NCBI RefSeq assembly: GCF_006475605.1
Contig: NZ_ML636837.1
Coordinates: 500,584-564,583 of the forward strand
Direction: 5' to 3'
DNA length: 64,000 nt
Origin: Asticcacaulis tiandongensis
Lineage (GTDB): Bacteria; Pseudomonadota; Alphaproteobacteria; Caulobacterales; Caulobacteraceae
Shown here piece after piece: positions 9,155 through 19,022 of this stretch; positions within the stretch are counted from its first letter, which is position 1, and each line of letters starts with the position of its first letter. A program made the translations under genes and the position numbers. The notes beneath the pieces are model-generated. The model was not told the origin of the DNA. It saw only the letters and a list, made by a program, of their open reading frames with translations, and did not search any database.

Positions 9155-9775
9155 TTAATTCCATGAATGGGCAAAGATATCGCAATCTTCCCAGCCTGCC
9201 AAATCGAGTTTGACGCGCTGCGGCAGAAAATCGAAACAGGCCTGCGCCAGGGCATTGCGGCCTTCGCGTTCCAGCATAGTATCGAGCTTTGTTTTCAGGG
9301 CGTGCAGATGCAGCACATCGGAGGCAGCATAGGCCAGTTGTTCCGGCGACAGGGTGGCAGCACCCCAGTCGGAGCTTTGTTGTGCCTTGGAGATATCGAC
9401 GCTTAAAAGTTCGCGCACCAGATCCTTGAGGCCGTGGCGGTCGGTATAGGTACGCGCCAGTTTCGAGGCGATCTTGGTGCAATAGACCGGCGCGGTGGTG
9501 ACGCCTAAGTGCAGCTCAAACATGCCGATATCGAAGCGGCCAAAGTGAAACAGTTTTAAGACCTCAGGGTCGGCCAGCAGGCGTTTCAGGTTCGGGCAGT
9601 CATAGGCCGGACGGTTCAGGCGCACGACATGGGCGTCGCCGTCACCGGCGGACAACTGAACCACGCAGAGATCATCACGACGAAAGCGCAGGCCCATGGT
9701 TTCGGAATCGATGGCCACGCTGGCTCCCAGATCGAGACCGTCAGGGAGGTCACCTTCGTGATAATGAATAGCCAC
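9155..9775 (-). CDS. rnd: Short RNase D-type 3'-5' exonuclease
   Basis: This 206-residue protein consists only of a DEDDy exonuclease domain: DxE in AIDSETMG (about 22-29), FHFGRFDIGMF (about 76-86) and the YAASDV motif with Tyr/Asp (about 148-153). The two HRDC domains of E. coli RNase D (375 aa) are absent, as is usual for the short alphaproteobacterial form. It trims RNA 3' ends. It leads the leftward lptC-lptA-lptB-rpoN run. Confidence 0.9.
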   Translation of the reverse strand: MAIHYHEGDLPDGLDLGASVAIDSETMGLRFRRDDLCVVQLSAGDGDAHVVRLNRPAYDCPNLKRLLADPEVLKLFHFGRFDIGMFELHLGVTTAPVYCTKIASKLARTYTDRHGLKDLVRELLSVDISKAQQSSDWGAATLSPEQLAYAASDVLHLHALKTKLDTMLEREGRNALAQACFDFLPQRVKLDLAGWEDCDIFAHSWN

Positions 9776-9854
9776 GCACTTTATCCTTGATCAACTTAAG
9801 TTCCAGAACACAGGGCCTAAGCCAAATGGCCTTAGAGGTCAATTCAGATAAGAC

Positions 9855-11693
9855 TTACCAGCCGCAGTTCTGACCCTTGTTTTCCTGCGTCAGCCAGTCA
9901 TTGAGCGGGGCGAAATAGGCGGCTATGGCCGCGGCATCAGTTTCGCGGGTGCCGGTAAAGGCCTCAAGGGCGTCCGGCCAGGGCTGTGACGCGCCCATCT
10001 CCATCATGGCGTTGAATTTCTGCCCGACATCGCGGCGGCCATAGATGGAGCAGCGGTGCAGCGGCCCTTGCCAGCCCATCTGGTCGCAGGCGGCCTTATG
10101 GAACTGAAACTGATAGATGTGGGCCAGGAAATAGCGGGTATAGGGCACATTGGCGGGGACGTGATATTTGGCACCGGGGTCGAAGGCGTCACGCGGGCGC
10201 ACGCCCGGCGGGGTCAGGCCCTGATAGTCATTCACCAGCTGCCACCAGCGCTCATTGTAGCGGTTCGGTGTGATCTGGCCGGAATAGACCTCCCAGCGCC
10301 AGCGATCGACGACGACGCTGAAGGGCAGGAAGGCGATCTTTCCGAGCGCCATTTTCAGCAGATAGGGGATGTCTTCGGAGGCGTCAGGCACCTTATCGAG
10401 CAGGCCGATCTGATTGAGATAGACGGGGGTGACGGAGCTTAAGCCGATAAAGTCGCCAATAGCTTCGTGGAAGCCGTCATTGGCGCCGTTCTTGAACAGG
10501 AACGGCTGATCCTTATAGGCGCGCTGATAGTAGTTATGTCCCAGTTCGTGGTGGATGGTGTAGAAGTCTTCGGCATTGACCTGTGTGCACATTTTGACGC
10601 GCACATCGTCGCGGTTATCGAGGTCCCACGCCGAGGCATGGCAGACGACTTCGCGGTCACGCGGGCGGGTGATCATCGACCTTTGCCAGAAGCTTTCGGG
10701 CAGAGGGGCGAGGCCTAGGGATGTATAGAAGGCCTCACCGGTGCGCATCATCTTTTCCGGCGTGTATTTCTTTTGGGTCAGCAGGCGGTCGAGGCTGTAG
10801 GCGGATTTGGGCAGGGATTTCGGGGCGACTATGTCATAGATATTGGCCCAGTCCTGCGCCCACATATTGCCGAGCAGATCCGCACGGATCGGGCCATGCT
10901 TGGGTTGCACCGCATCGCCGTAATGGGCGTTCAGTTGACGGCGCACATAGCAGTGCAGGTTTTTATAGAACGGATTGACCTGTGCCCACAGGCGGTCGGT
11001 TTCCGAGGCAAAGGCGTCGGGCGACATGTCATAACCGGAACGCCACAAGGCCCCTGTGTCGGCAAAGCCGAGCCCCTGTGCGCCTTCGTTGGTCAGGCCA
11101 ACAAGGCGGGCATAGTCGGCCTTCATGGGCACAGACACGGTGCGCCAGCCTTCGAACATGGCACGCAACAGGGCCGGATCACGTGAGGTGGCGAGAATCT
11201 GCGAGGCCTCATCAAGGGTGTAGGTCTTGCCCTTATGGGTGAACCTGCCGGTGGCATAGGTGGAATCAAGGCGGGTGGAGATGTCGGCGATTTCGGCGGC
11301 GGCACCGGCACGGTCGGCGGCAGGCACGACGAGGGATAATTTCAGCAGGTTCAGCTTGCGGCGGGTTTCGGGATCGGTATTTACGTCATTAAAGCGTGCC
11401 GCGCCGGTGGCCAGTCGGACACTTTCTTCGGTGAAGGCGGCGGTGGCCTTTGATTCCAGCCACATGGTGTCATGGGTAATATAGGTGTTGCGCACCCACG
11501 CGACGCGGGCGGCATATTCGCTTAGGTCGCCGAGCTTGGCTTCGGCGGCCTCAACGTAGGCTTTGGCGTCAGCCGCGGTGGGGGCGGTCTCAGAGACAGG
11601 TCTTTCAGGGGGTGGGGTGACGGTGGCGGTGGTGGCGCAACCGGTGATTAAGGCGATACAGGCACAGGACAGCAGCAGACGCTTGATCATCAC
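9855..11693 (-). CDS. M2-family peptidyl-dipeptidase, lipoprotein
   Basis: The 612-residue zinc metallopeptidase is related to angiotensin-converting enzyme. The zinc motif is HELGH at 382-386 and the third ligand is probably Glu410 in GFHEAIGD. An N-terminal lipobox (LITGC, Cys19) predicts a lipid-anchored envelope protein. The length matches bacterial M2 peptidases. It is monocistronic by spacing and faces away from rnd. A role in peptide scavenging is an inference. Confidence 0.92.
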   Translation of the reverse strand: MMIKRLLLSCACIALITGCATTATVTPPPERPVSETAPTAADAKAYVEAAEAKLGDLSEYAARVAWVRNTYITHDTMWLESKATAAFTEESVRLATGAARFNDVNTDPETRRKLNLLKLSLVVPAADRAGAAAEIADISTRLDSTYATGRFTHKGKTYTLDEASQILATSRDPALLRAMFEGWRTVSVPMKADYARLVGLTNEGAQGLGFADTGALWRSGYDMSPDAFASETDRLWAQVNPFYKNLHCYVRRQLNAHYGDAVQPKHGPIRADLLGNMWAQDWANIYDIVAPKSLPKSAYSLDRLLTQKKYTPEKMMRTGEAFYTSLGLAPLPESFWQRSMITRPRDREVVCHASAWDLDNRDDVRVKMCTQVNAEDFYTIHHELGHNYYQRAYKDQPFLFKNGANDGFHEAIGDFIGLSSVTPVYLNQIGLLDKVPDASEDIPYLLKMALGKIAFLPFSVVVDRWRWEVYSGQITPNRYNERWWQLVNDYQGLTPPGVRPRDAFDPGAKYHVPANVPYTRYFLAHIYQFQFHKAACDQMGWQGPLHRCSIYGRRDVGQKFNAMMEMGASQPWPDALEAFTGTRETDAAAIAAYFAPLNDWLTQENKGQNCGW

Positions 11694-11754
11694 ACCCTCC
11701 CTCTTATGACAAGGCAGAGGGTGCCTTCATTTAGGCTTTGGCGTCAAGGCATAG

Positions 11755-11782
11755 AAAAAGCCGCCCCGTGATGGAGCGGCTT
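11755..11782 (-). terminator. Rho-independent terminator for mdh
   Basis: Read on the minus strand, AAGCCGCTCC pairs with GGGGCGGCTT around a short loop and is followed by TTTTTC. It lies about 90 bp beyond the mdh stop, with a two-hairpin repeat between them. Confidence 0.8.
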
Positions 11783-11807
11783 CGTTCTTTATGATCTGAG
11801 GCGTATG

Positions 11808-11864
11808 CCCCCGCCGTCGCGGACTTACGCCGCGACACCTCCCCCGATAAATCAGGGGAGGATG
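11808..11864 (+). repeat. Two-hairpin intergenic repeat, copy 2
   Basis: First stem GTCGCGG..CCGCGAC with loop ACTTACG, then ACCTCCCC, second stem CCCC..GGGG, then GGAGGATG. It lies immediately past the mdh stop codon and before the terminator. Confidence 0.9.
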
Positions 11865-11871
11865 TATTCGT

Positions 11872-12837
<966 letters not shown>

Positions 12838-13010
12838 CTATCCCTTTTTTCGTGAGTTTACATCCCCGCGCGGCGAGGCTGTTTAAAGATTAACGGGTGC
12901 CCATAATCCTGTTGATGAAACCGCGCAAGACCTTGCGCCGCAACATGGCGATAATGTGATAGGTTTTTTGTTTCCCTTGCGCGTTATGCTCACCCTCATG
13001 GCAAGGTTTT

Positions 13011-13048
13011 GCCCCTCACCCTAACCCTCTCCCCCGTGGGGAGAGGGG
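13011..13048. repeat. CCCTAACCC-type hairpin repeat
   Basis: GCCCCTCACCCTAACCCTC followed by the inverted repeat CCCTCTCCCC/GGGGAGAGGG is a widely dispersed proteobacterial intergenic element, distinct from the two-hairpin family. It lies 20 bp beyond the 3' end of the gene at 13068-13652. Confidence 0.75.
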
Positions 13049-13067
13049 ATTTCAGGGCGGCTCCTGC

Positions 13068-13652
13068 CTATTGGGCGGTCATGGTGACGGCGGTGCGGCC
13101 ACCGGAGGAATCGGTCAGTATACCTTTCCAGCGCCGATCCGTTTCTTTTTGCAGATCAAGCTGATAGGTCTTGCCAGCCCCTTTGTAATCAATGCGCAGG
13201 GTATCGGTGCCGGTCACAATGCGCTCCACAAGGCCCGAGCGGTTATAGGCGGCCGTGTTTTCCAGCGAGCGCCAGGCCCCCTCAGGGCTTGCGCCGCCGC
13301 GCAGTTGCAGGGCCACCAGCCCCTGACCGGTGGCATTGGTGACCACCCACCCACCTTCGAGTGCACCGGCGCGGGCATTGCGGCTGACGTGGCCGGACAG
13401 GACGCGGTTATCATACTGATGTTCGCTGGCTGATTTTTCACCTTCGTAGTCACGGCTGTAGACATCGACGGTCACAGCCCCTTCGGGCACCGATGGCGTG
13501 GTGGTGTTGGGAACCGTCGGGGCGTTGCCGCGTATCGACTGATAGGGAACAGGATTTGACGGCAGGGTTTGCGCCAGAAGCGGGGTTGAGGCCAGAAGCA
13601 TAAGGGTCGGGGCCACGAGGGCGGCAGCGGGCAACCGGACTGATGTGCGCAT
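13068..13652 (-). CDS. Exported protein of unknown function
   Basis: The 194-residue product has a signal peptide (LMLLASTPLLAQ, cleavage about residue 28). A proline/threonine-rich linker follows (VPNTTTPSVPEG), then a compact domain of about 130 residues with many strand-like segments (GGWVVTNATGQGLVALQLRG, then WKGILTDSSGGRTAVTMTAQ). No cysteine pairs or catalytic motif is visible and I do not recognise the family. It stands alone between mdh and the divergent sdh operon. Confidence 0.8.
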   Translation of the reverse strand: MRTSVRLPAAALVAPTLMLLASTPLLAQTLPSNPVPYQSIRGNAPTVPNTTTPSVPEGAVTVDVYSRDYEGEKSASEHQYDNRVLSGHVSRNARAGALEGGWVVTNATGQGLVALQLRGGASPEGAWRSLENTAAYNRSGLVERIVTGTDTLRIDYKGAGKTYQLDLQKETDRRWKGILTDSSGGRTAVTMTAQ

Positions 13653-13787
13653 AATTCTGAAAATCCTGAAATCCTGTGGCGACCGTGGGGAATGATACTT
13701 GTGACGCCAAATGTCCTAATTGCCTGCTAATTTTGGCAAAGCTTGGGCCATATGAGGCTATCCGCGGCAAAAAACCGCGCCCGCTTG

Positions 13788-13816
13788 TTGACAGGTTTGT
13801 CTTAAGGACTAAAAGA
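13788..13816 (+). promoter_or_regulatory. Possible promoter of the sdh operon
   Basis: TTGACA at 13788-13793 is followed, 16 bp on, by TAAAAG (13810-13815), a moderate -10 match. It lies about 110 bp before sdhC in the divergent region. There is no direct evidence that this is the start. Confidence 0.4.
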
Positions 13817-13924
13817 CAGCACAAAACAGATGAAGGCTAACGCTTTCATCACACAAAATCTCTATGCACCGAGTATGCCCTTTGCTCTGAAAAAAAGGGC
13901 GATGAACACAAGGCCAGAGTACTT

Positions 13925-14368
13925 ATGTCAAAGCCGCCTACCGCGTCCGCACCGCCCAGAGCCCTGCATCGGCCCCTGTCGCCGCATTTGCAAATCTGGC
14001 GTTATCACATCACCATGTTCACCTCGATCCTGCACCGCATCACCGGTGTGGCGACGATTGCCGGGCTTTTGCTCGGGGCCGGATGGCTGGTGGCGCTCGG
14101 GGCCACGGCGTCGGGCATTTGCCCCGAAGCCTATACGGTCTATCTGACCTTTGCCGCTTCGCCGTTCGGACTTCTGGTCTGGGTGGGGGTGACACTGGCG
14201 GGGTTCCTGCACCTGACCGGCGGCCTGCGTCACCTGATCTGGGACATGGGGCTGGGCTTTGACCTTAAGACATCGAACCTGATGGCCTGGTCGGGACTTC
14301 TGACCGCTGTGCTGGCGACCATCGCCGTGTGGTTTTATCTGTTTGCGACGGGCAAGGTGGTGCTATGA
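13925..14368 (+). CDS. sdhC: Succinate dehydrogenase cytochrome b556 subunit
   Basis: The 147-residue membrane anchor has three TM helices (about 36-58, 76-98, 115-137). The SdhC signature HLQIWRYHITMFTSILHRITG (about 22-41) includes the quinone-site Ser, and the heme-ligand His is in GGLRHLIWD (about 98-106). Together with SdhD it binds heme b and ubiquinone. It is the first gene of sdhCDAB; its stop overlaps the sdhD start. Confidence 0.95.
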   Translation: MSKPPTASAPPRALHRPLSPHLQIWRYHITMFTSILHRITGVATIAGLLLGAGWLVALGATASGICPEAYTVYLTFAASPFGLLVWVGVTLAGFLHLTGGLRHLIWDMGLGFDLKTSNLMAWSGLLTAVLATIAVWFYLFATGKVVL

Positions 14369-14748
14369 GCGACTCTTATCTGACCGAGCGGTCTGCGAAA
14401 GACTGGAAAAAGTCTGTAAAGCACGGGGCTGGCGAATGGCTGGCCGAGCGCGGTACGTCTGTGGCGCTTATTCCGCTGGTATTGTGGGCGGTGTTCAGCG
14501 GTATCGGGCTGGCTAATCAGGGCTATGAGGCGTCGCTGGCTTTTGTACGGGTTCCCCTCAATGCCGGACTGATTGCGCTGTTGTTCCTCATCAGCGGCTG
14601 GCACATGTTCATGGGCCTGAAAGTGATCATTGACGACTATATCGGCAAGCCCGGCACACGCGGCCTGCTCAATCTCGTCAATCTGTTGTTCTGTCTGGCG
14701 GTGGTGGTTGCCGTGCTGGGCGGGCTTTACTTCGTTTTCAAGGCGTAA
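14365..14748 (+). CDS. sdhD: Succinate dehydrogenase membrane anchor subunit
   Basis: I place the start at the ATG at 14365, which overlaps the sdhC stop (ATGA), giving 127 residues with three TM helices. The heme-ligand His and partner residues are in SGWHMFMGLKVIIDDYI. An in-frame upstream start at 14329 would lie inside sdhC and is unlikely. The downstream sdhA follows after 6 bp. Confidence 0.93.
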   Translation: MSDSYLTERSAKDWKKSVKHGAGEWLAERGTSVALIPLVLWAVFSGIGLANQGYEASLAFVRVPLNAGLIALLFLISGWHMFMGLKVIIDDYIGKPGTRGLLNLVNLLFCLAVVVAVLGGLYFVFKA

Positions 14749-14754
14749 CCTGAC

Positions 14755-16545
14755 ATGACCAAAGCCTATACAGTTATCGAACACGAATATGATGTCGTGG
14801 TGGTGGGTGCCGGTGGTTCGGGTCTGCGCGCCGCGCTTGGGGCCGGTCAGGCGGGTCTGAAGACCGCCTGTGTCACCAAGGTTTTCCCGACACGCTCGCA
14901 CACGGTTGCCGCGCAAGGTGGTGTGGCCGCTTCGCTTGGGAATATGGGTGAAGACAAGTGGGAATGGCACATGTACGACACCGTCAAGGGGTCGGACTGG
15001 CTGGGGGATCAGGACGCCATTGAATATCTTGTGCGTAACGCCCCTGAGGCGGTTTACGAGCTGGAACACTGGGGTGTGCCCTTCTCGCGTACCGAAGACG
15101 GCAAGATCTATCAGCGTCCGTTCGGCGGTATGACCAAGAACTTCGGCGAAGGCCCTGTGCAGCGTACCTGCGCCGCGGCTGACCGTACCGGTCACGCCAT
15201 GCTGCATACGCTTTATGGCCAGTCCCTGCGCGAAGATGTTGAGTTCTTCATTGAATATTTCGCCCTTGATCTGATCATGGATGACGGCGTGTGTCGTGGG
15301 GTGACCTGCCTGAAGCTCGATGACGGTACGATCCACGTGTTCCGGGCGCATCTGGTTATTCTGGCGACCGGCGGTTATGGCCGCGCCTACTTCTCGGCGA
15401 CTTCGGCGCACACTTGTACGGGTGACGGTAACGCCATGGTGCTGCGGGCCGGTCTGCCGCTTCAGGACCTTGAGTTCATTCAGTTCCACCCGACCGGCAT
15501 CTATGGCTCGGGCTGTCTGATTACTGAGGGGGCGCGTGGTGAAGGCGGTTACCTGACCAACTCCGAGGGTGAGCGCTTCATGGAGCGTTATGCGCCGTCG
15601 GCCAAGGATCTGGCGTCGCGTGACGTGGTGTCGCGTTCGATGACCATGGAAATCCGTGAAGGGCGCGGTGTCGGCCCGAACAAGGACCACATCTTCCTGC
15701 ATCTGGATCACCTGCCGCCTGATTTGCTGCACAAGCGTCTGCCAGGGATTTCGGAATCGGCGAAAATCTTTGCCGGTGTTGATGTGACCAAGGAGCCGAT
15801 TCCGGTTATCCCGACTGTCCATTACAACATGGGTGGTATTCCGACTAACTATCACGGCGAAGTCCTGACCAAGGTCGGTGACAATGCCGACACCGTGGTG
15901 CCCGGCCTGATGGCCGTCGGTGAAGCGGCCTGTGTGTCGGTTCACGGCGCGAACCGTCTGGGGTCCAATTCGCTGATCGACCTTGTGGTGTTTGGCCGTG
16001 CCTGTGGTCTCAGGGCCAAGGAAATCGTCAAGCCGAACGTCCCGCACAAGGATATCGGCAAGTCGGCGGTCGATGCGCATCTGGCGCGTCTTGAGAAATT
16101 CCGCACGGCATCGGGGTCTACCCCTACGGCGGAATTACGTATGAAGATGCAGCGCGCCATGCAGGAAGATGCCGCCGTGTTCCGTACCGAAGAGACACTG
16201 CGTTCGGGCGTTGAGCGTCTGGCGGAAATCTTTGCGGCGTCTGCGGATATCGGTATCAAGGATCGCGGTCTGGTCTGGAATACCGATCTGATCGAGGCGC
16301 TTGAGTATGACAACCTGCTCGGTCAGGCAGTGGTGTCGGTTAATTCGGCGCTCAACCGTCAGGAATCGCGCGGTGCCCATGCCCGTGAGGACTTCCCGAA
16401 CCGGAATGACGAGGAGTGGATGAAGCACACCCTGTCATGGATCGATCTCAATACGGGTAAGGTCAGCATCGATTATCGTCCGGTGCATACCTACACGCTG
16501 ACCAACGACATTGCCTATATCGCGCCTAAGGCGCGGGTCTATTAA
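14755..16545 (+). CDS. sdhA: Succinate dehydrogenase flavoprotein subunit
   Basis: The 596-residue catalytic subunit oxidises succinate to fumarate. The FAD dinucleotide loop is [20 protein letters not shown] (15-34), the covalent flavin site is His49 in [10 protein letters not shown], and the substrate region is [10 protein letters not shown] with [11 protein letters not shown] further on. Length and C-terminus (APKARVY) match alphaproteobacterial SdhA. Confidence 0.98.
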   Translation: MTKAYTVIEHEYDVVVVGAGGSGLRAALGAGQAGLKTACVTKVFPTRSHTVAAQGGVAASLGNMGEDKWEWHMYDTVKGSDWLGDQDAIEYLVRNAPEAVYELEHWGVPFSRTEDGKIYQRPFGGMTKNFGEGPVQRTCAAADRTGHAMLHTLYGQSLREDVEFFIEYFALDLIMDDGVCRGVTCLKLDDGTIHVFRAHLVILATGGYGRAYFSATSAHTCTGDGNAMVLRAGLPLQDLEFIQFHPTGIYGSGCLITEGARGEGGYLTNSEGERFMERYAPSAKDLASRDVVSRSMTMEIREGRGVGPNKDHIFLHLDHLPPDLLHKRLPGISESAKIFAGVDVTKEPIPVIPTVHYNMGGIPTNYHGEVLTKVGDNADTVVPGLMAVGEAACVSVHGANRLGSNSLIDLVVFGRACGLRAKEIVKPNVPHKDIGKSAVDAHLARLEKFRTASGSTPTAELRMKMQRAMQEDAAVFRTEETLRSGVERLAEIFAASADIGIKDRGLVWNTDLIEALEYDNLLGQAVVSVNSALNRQESRGAHAREDFPNRNDEEWMKHTLSWIDLNTGKVSIDYRPVHTYTLTNDIAYIAPKARVY

Positions 16546-16559
16546 GGGGAGCATGGAAC

Positions 16560-17333
16560 ATGGTTGAACTGACACTCCCTAAGCATTCGCAGATCAGGAA
16601 CGGCAAGCGTTTCAAGGCCGCTTCCGGCACGAAGAACGTCCGCGTCTACAAGATCTATCGCTTTGATCCGGAAAGCGGTGAAAATCCGCGCTGGGACAAG
16701 TATGAGGTGGATTCCAAGGCCCACGGCCCGATGCTGCTCGATGCCCTGATCCATATCAAGAATTCGATCGACTCGACGCTGTCGTTCCGTCGTTCGTGCC
16801 GCGAAGGTATCTGTGGCTCATGCGCCATGAATATCGGTGGACGTAACACACTGGCCTGTACCAAGGGCTGGGACGAGTTTTCCGGCGAGATCACCATTGC
16901 ACCCCTGCCGCACATGCCGGTGGTTAAGGACCTTGTGCCTGACCTCAGCGGTTTCTATGCGCAATATGCGTCGGTGGAGCCTTACCTGCAATCGACGACG
17001 CCCGATCCACAGAAAGAGCGTCTGCAAAGCCCGCAGAACCGTGACAAGCTTGATGGGCTTTATGAGTGCATCCTGTGCGCCTGCTGCTCGACGTCTTGCC
17101 CAAGCTACTGGTGGAATCAGGACAAATATCTTGGCCCTGCGGCCCTGCTTCAGGCCTATCGCTGGATAGCCGATTCACGTGATGATCAGACCAAGGCGCG
17201 TCTTGAGGCCCTCGAAGACCCGTTCAAGCTCTATCGTTGCCATACGATCATGAACTGTGCGCAGGTTTGTCCGAAGGGCCTTAATCCGGCCAAGGCGATT
17301 GCGGAAATCAAGAAGATGATGCCGGGTAAATAA
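16560..17333 (+). CDS. sdhB: Succinate dehydrogenase iron-sulfur subunit
   Basis: The 257-residue electron-transfer subunit has an N-terminal 2Fe-2S domain with [14 protein letters not shown] and a later LAC. The C-terminal domain has [17 protein letters not shown] (4Fe-4S) and [13 protein letters not shown] (3Fe-4S). It passes electrons from SdhA to quinone. It is the last gene of the operon and a terminator follows. Confidence 0.98.
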   Translation: MVELTLPKHSQIRNGKRFKAASGTKNVRVYKIYRFDPESGENPRWDKYEVDSKAHGPMLLDALIHIKNSIDSTLSFRRSCREGICGSCAMNIGGRNTLACTKGWDEFSGEITIAPLPHMPVVKDLVPDLSGFYAQYASVEPYLQSTTPDPQKERLQSPQNRDKLDGLYECILCACCSTSCPSYWWNQDKYLGPAALLQAYRWIADSRDDQTKARLEALEDPFKLYRCHTIMNCAQVCPKGLNPAKAIAEIKKMMPGK

Positions 17334-17356
17334 GCCCCTGTGCATCGATGATTATG

Positions 17357-17404
17357 AAATCCCCGTAGTGGCCCTTAGGTGATCTGCGGGGATTTTGCTT
17401 TTTT
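17357..17404 (+). terminator. Rho-independent terminator after sdhB
   Basis: AAATCCCCG (17357-17365) pairs with CGGGGATTT (17387-17395), followed by GCTTTTTT. It closes sdhCDAB before the ferredoxin gene. Confidence 0.85.
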
Positions 17405-17429
17405 CGGATAAGGTTGGTATAGGCCCGTC

Positions 17430-17750
17430 ATGCCCACAATCATCTATATTGAACATAATGGCACCAAACATGAGATCGATGTCCGTTCGGGTAATTCGGT
17501 CATGGAAGGCGCTATCAAGCACAACATCCCCGGCATTGACGCCGATTGCGGCGGGGCCTGCGCTTGCGCGACCTGTCACGTCTATGTCGATCCTGAGTGG
17601 TTTGAAAAAACCGGCGGACCTTCGGTAATGGAAGAGTCGATGCTCGATTTCGCGCAGGACGTGGAGCCGACCTCGCGTCTGTCGTGCCAGATACGGGTGA
17701 GCGACGATCTGGATGGGCTGATTGTGCGTTTGCCGGAAAATCAGCACTAA
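17430..17750 (+). CDS. 2Fe-2S ferredoxin (adrenodoxin type)
   Basis: The 106-residue ferredoxin has cluster ligands in [12 protein letters not shown] (three Cys at about 39, 45, 48) and a fourth in RLSCQIR (about 85). This is the vertebrate/ISC-like adrenodoxin group that serves Fe-S assembly or cytochrome P450s. No isc genes adjoin it, so its partner is unknown. The sequence resembles the Caulobacter FdxB-type ferredoxin (from memory). Confidence 0.93.
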   Translation: MPTIIYIEHNGTKHEIDVRSGNSVMEGAIKHNIPGIDADCGGACACATCHVYVDPEWFEKTGGPSVMEESMLDFAQDVEPTSRLSCQIRVSDDLDGLIVRLPENQH

Positions 17751-17810
17751 CATATATAAGAAGCGCCCTATATAACAGTGCTATAGATTGGGGTGGGGTA
17801 GTCACAGACC

Positions 17811-18932
17811 ATGTCCGTCACATTGAACGCATGGCTTGAGGCATTAAAACCCAAGCCCCTGCCGGTGTCATTTGCCGAGCGTGTCAAAAGCGCTGGCGGT
17901 GCGATGATCGGTATCGGCCTGACGGCACTTCTCAGCATATTCATTGCCCGTTTTTACGGCCTGTCGCTTTGGCTGGTGGCCCCGCTCGGGGCTTCGGCGG
18001 TGCTGGTGTTTGCGGTGCCGGCCTCCCCTCTGGCGCAACCCTGGTCAGTTGTCGGGGGCAATACGCTTTCGGCCATAGTCGGTGTCATCTGCGTCTGGCT
18101 CATTCCCGAACAGGCGCTGGCGGCGGCGGTGGCTGTCGGATTGGCGATTGCCGTCATGTTCGCCAGCCGCAGCTTGCATCCGCCGGGGGGCGCTATGGCG
18201 CTTCTGGTGGTGATGAGTGATGTGCATAGCCTTAGCTATGCCCTGTTTCCCGCCTTTACCAATTCGTTGCTGCTGGTGCTGGCGGGGATTGTGTTCAATA
18301 CGCTGGCGGGGCGCAGCTATCCGCATGTGACGCCGGTTTCGGTGGCCGATAGCAACACCCTGCACCGTGTCAGCGAAGTGGATATCGAGGCGGCGCTCAA
18401 GCAGTTTAATACGGTGCTGGATATCAGCACGGACGATGTCGAAAAGCTGCTGGTTTTGAGTGAGCGCCATGCCTATCAGCGGCTGATGGATCATGTGCGG
18501 GCCGCCGATATCATGACGCCCGAGCCGATCAGCGTCAGTCCGCGCACGCCCCTTGAGAAGGTGCACGCCCTGATGAACCGGCAGGACCTTTGGATATTAC
18601 CGGTGATCGATTCCGAGAAGCAGATTCTGGGGGTCATTACCGCCGATAATTTCCTCAATCTGTCGATGAGTGAGCCGGCAGGGCTGGCGGGCGGTTTTCG
18701 CAACCTGATCCGCAAACCGACCAAGAGCGCGGCCCATATGGCGGCGCATATCATGTCGGATGATTTCAACACCGCCCATGTGCAGGCTGAGGTGGCCAGT
18801 CTGGTGCCGATGTTTGCCGATCGCGGCCGTCACCACATGTTGATTGTTGATGACGAGCAGAAGCTGTGCGGCATCATCAGCGCTTCGGACGTCATGCGGG
18901 CAGTGTATCATGTGACGCGCAAGGCGTCGTAA
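17811..18932 (+). CDS. HPP-family membrane protein with paired CBS domains
   Basis: The 373-residue product has two parts. Residues about 25-160 hold four to five TM helices with the HPP signature (SRSLHPPGGAMALLVVM); plant HPP proteins transport nitrite. Residues about 220-370 carry two CBS domains (AADIMTPEPISVSPRTPLEKVHALM; AHIMSDDFNTAHVQAEVASL), which usually sense adenine nucleotides. The fusion is common in proteobacteria. Whether it moves nitrite is not shown. It begins about 60 bp after the ferredoxin gene, with its own weak leader. Confidence 0.88.
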   Translation: MSVTLNAWLEALKPKPLPVSFAERVKSAGGAMIGIGLTALLSIFIARFYGLSLWLVAPLGASAVLVFAVPASPLAQPWSVVGGNTLSAIVGVICVWLIPEQALAAAVAVGLAIAVMFASRSLHPPGGAMALLVVMSDVHSLSYALFPAFTNSLLLVLAGIVFNTLAGRSYPHVTPVSVADSNTLHRVSEVDIEAALKQFNTVLDISTDDVEKLLVLSERHAYQRLMDHVRAADIMTPEPISVSPRTPLEKVHALMNRQDLWILPVIDSEKQILGVITADNFLNLSMSEPAGLAGGFRNLIRKPTKSAAHMAAHIMSDDFNTAHVQAEVASLVPMFADRGRHHMLIVDDEQKLCGIISASDVMRAVYHVTRKAS

Positions 18933-19022
18933 AACCTTCATCTGAGCGGCAAGTCTCCGCCCTAGATTAGACACAATTCTTCGTGAAATGAACATTGTTC
19001 AATTTTCATTGAGGGGACGGGT

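Noticed and set aside
14335-16080. A 581-codon open frame antisense to sdhD/sdhA
   Set aside because: It lies wholly across sdhD and sdhA, whose motifs and codon use are unambiguous. Long antisense frames are expected opposite GC-biased genes, and the product has low-complexity His/Arg/Gly content.
17811-18932. Confident nitrite transporter
   Set aside because: The HPP fold alone does not prove substrate, and no nitrite or nitrate genes are nearby.
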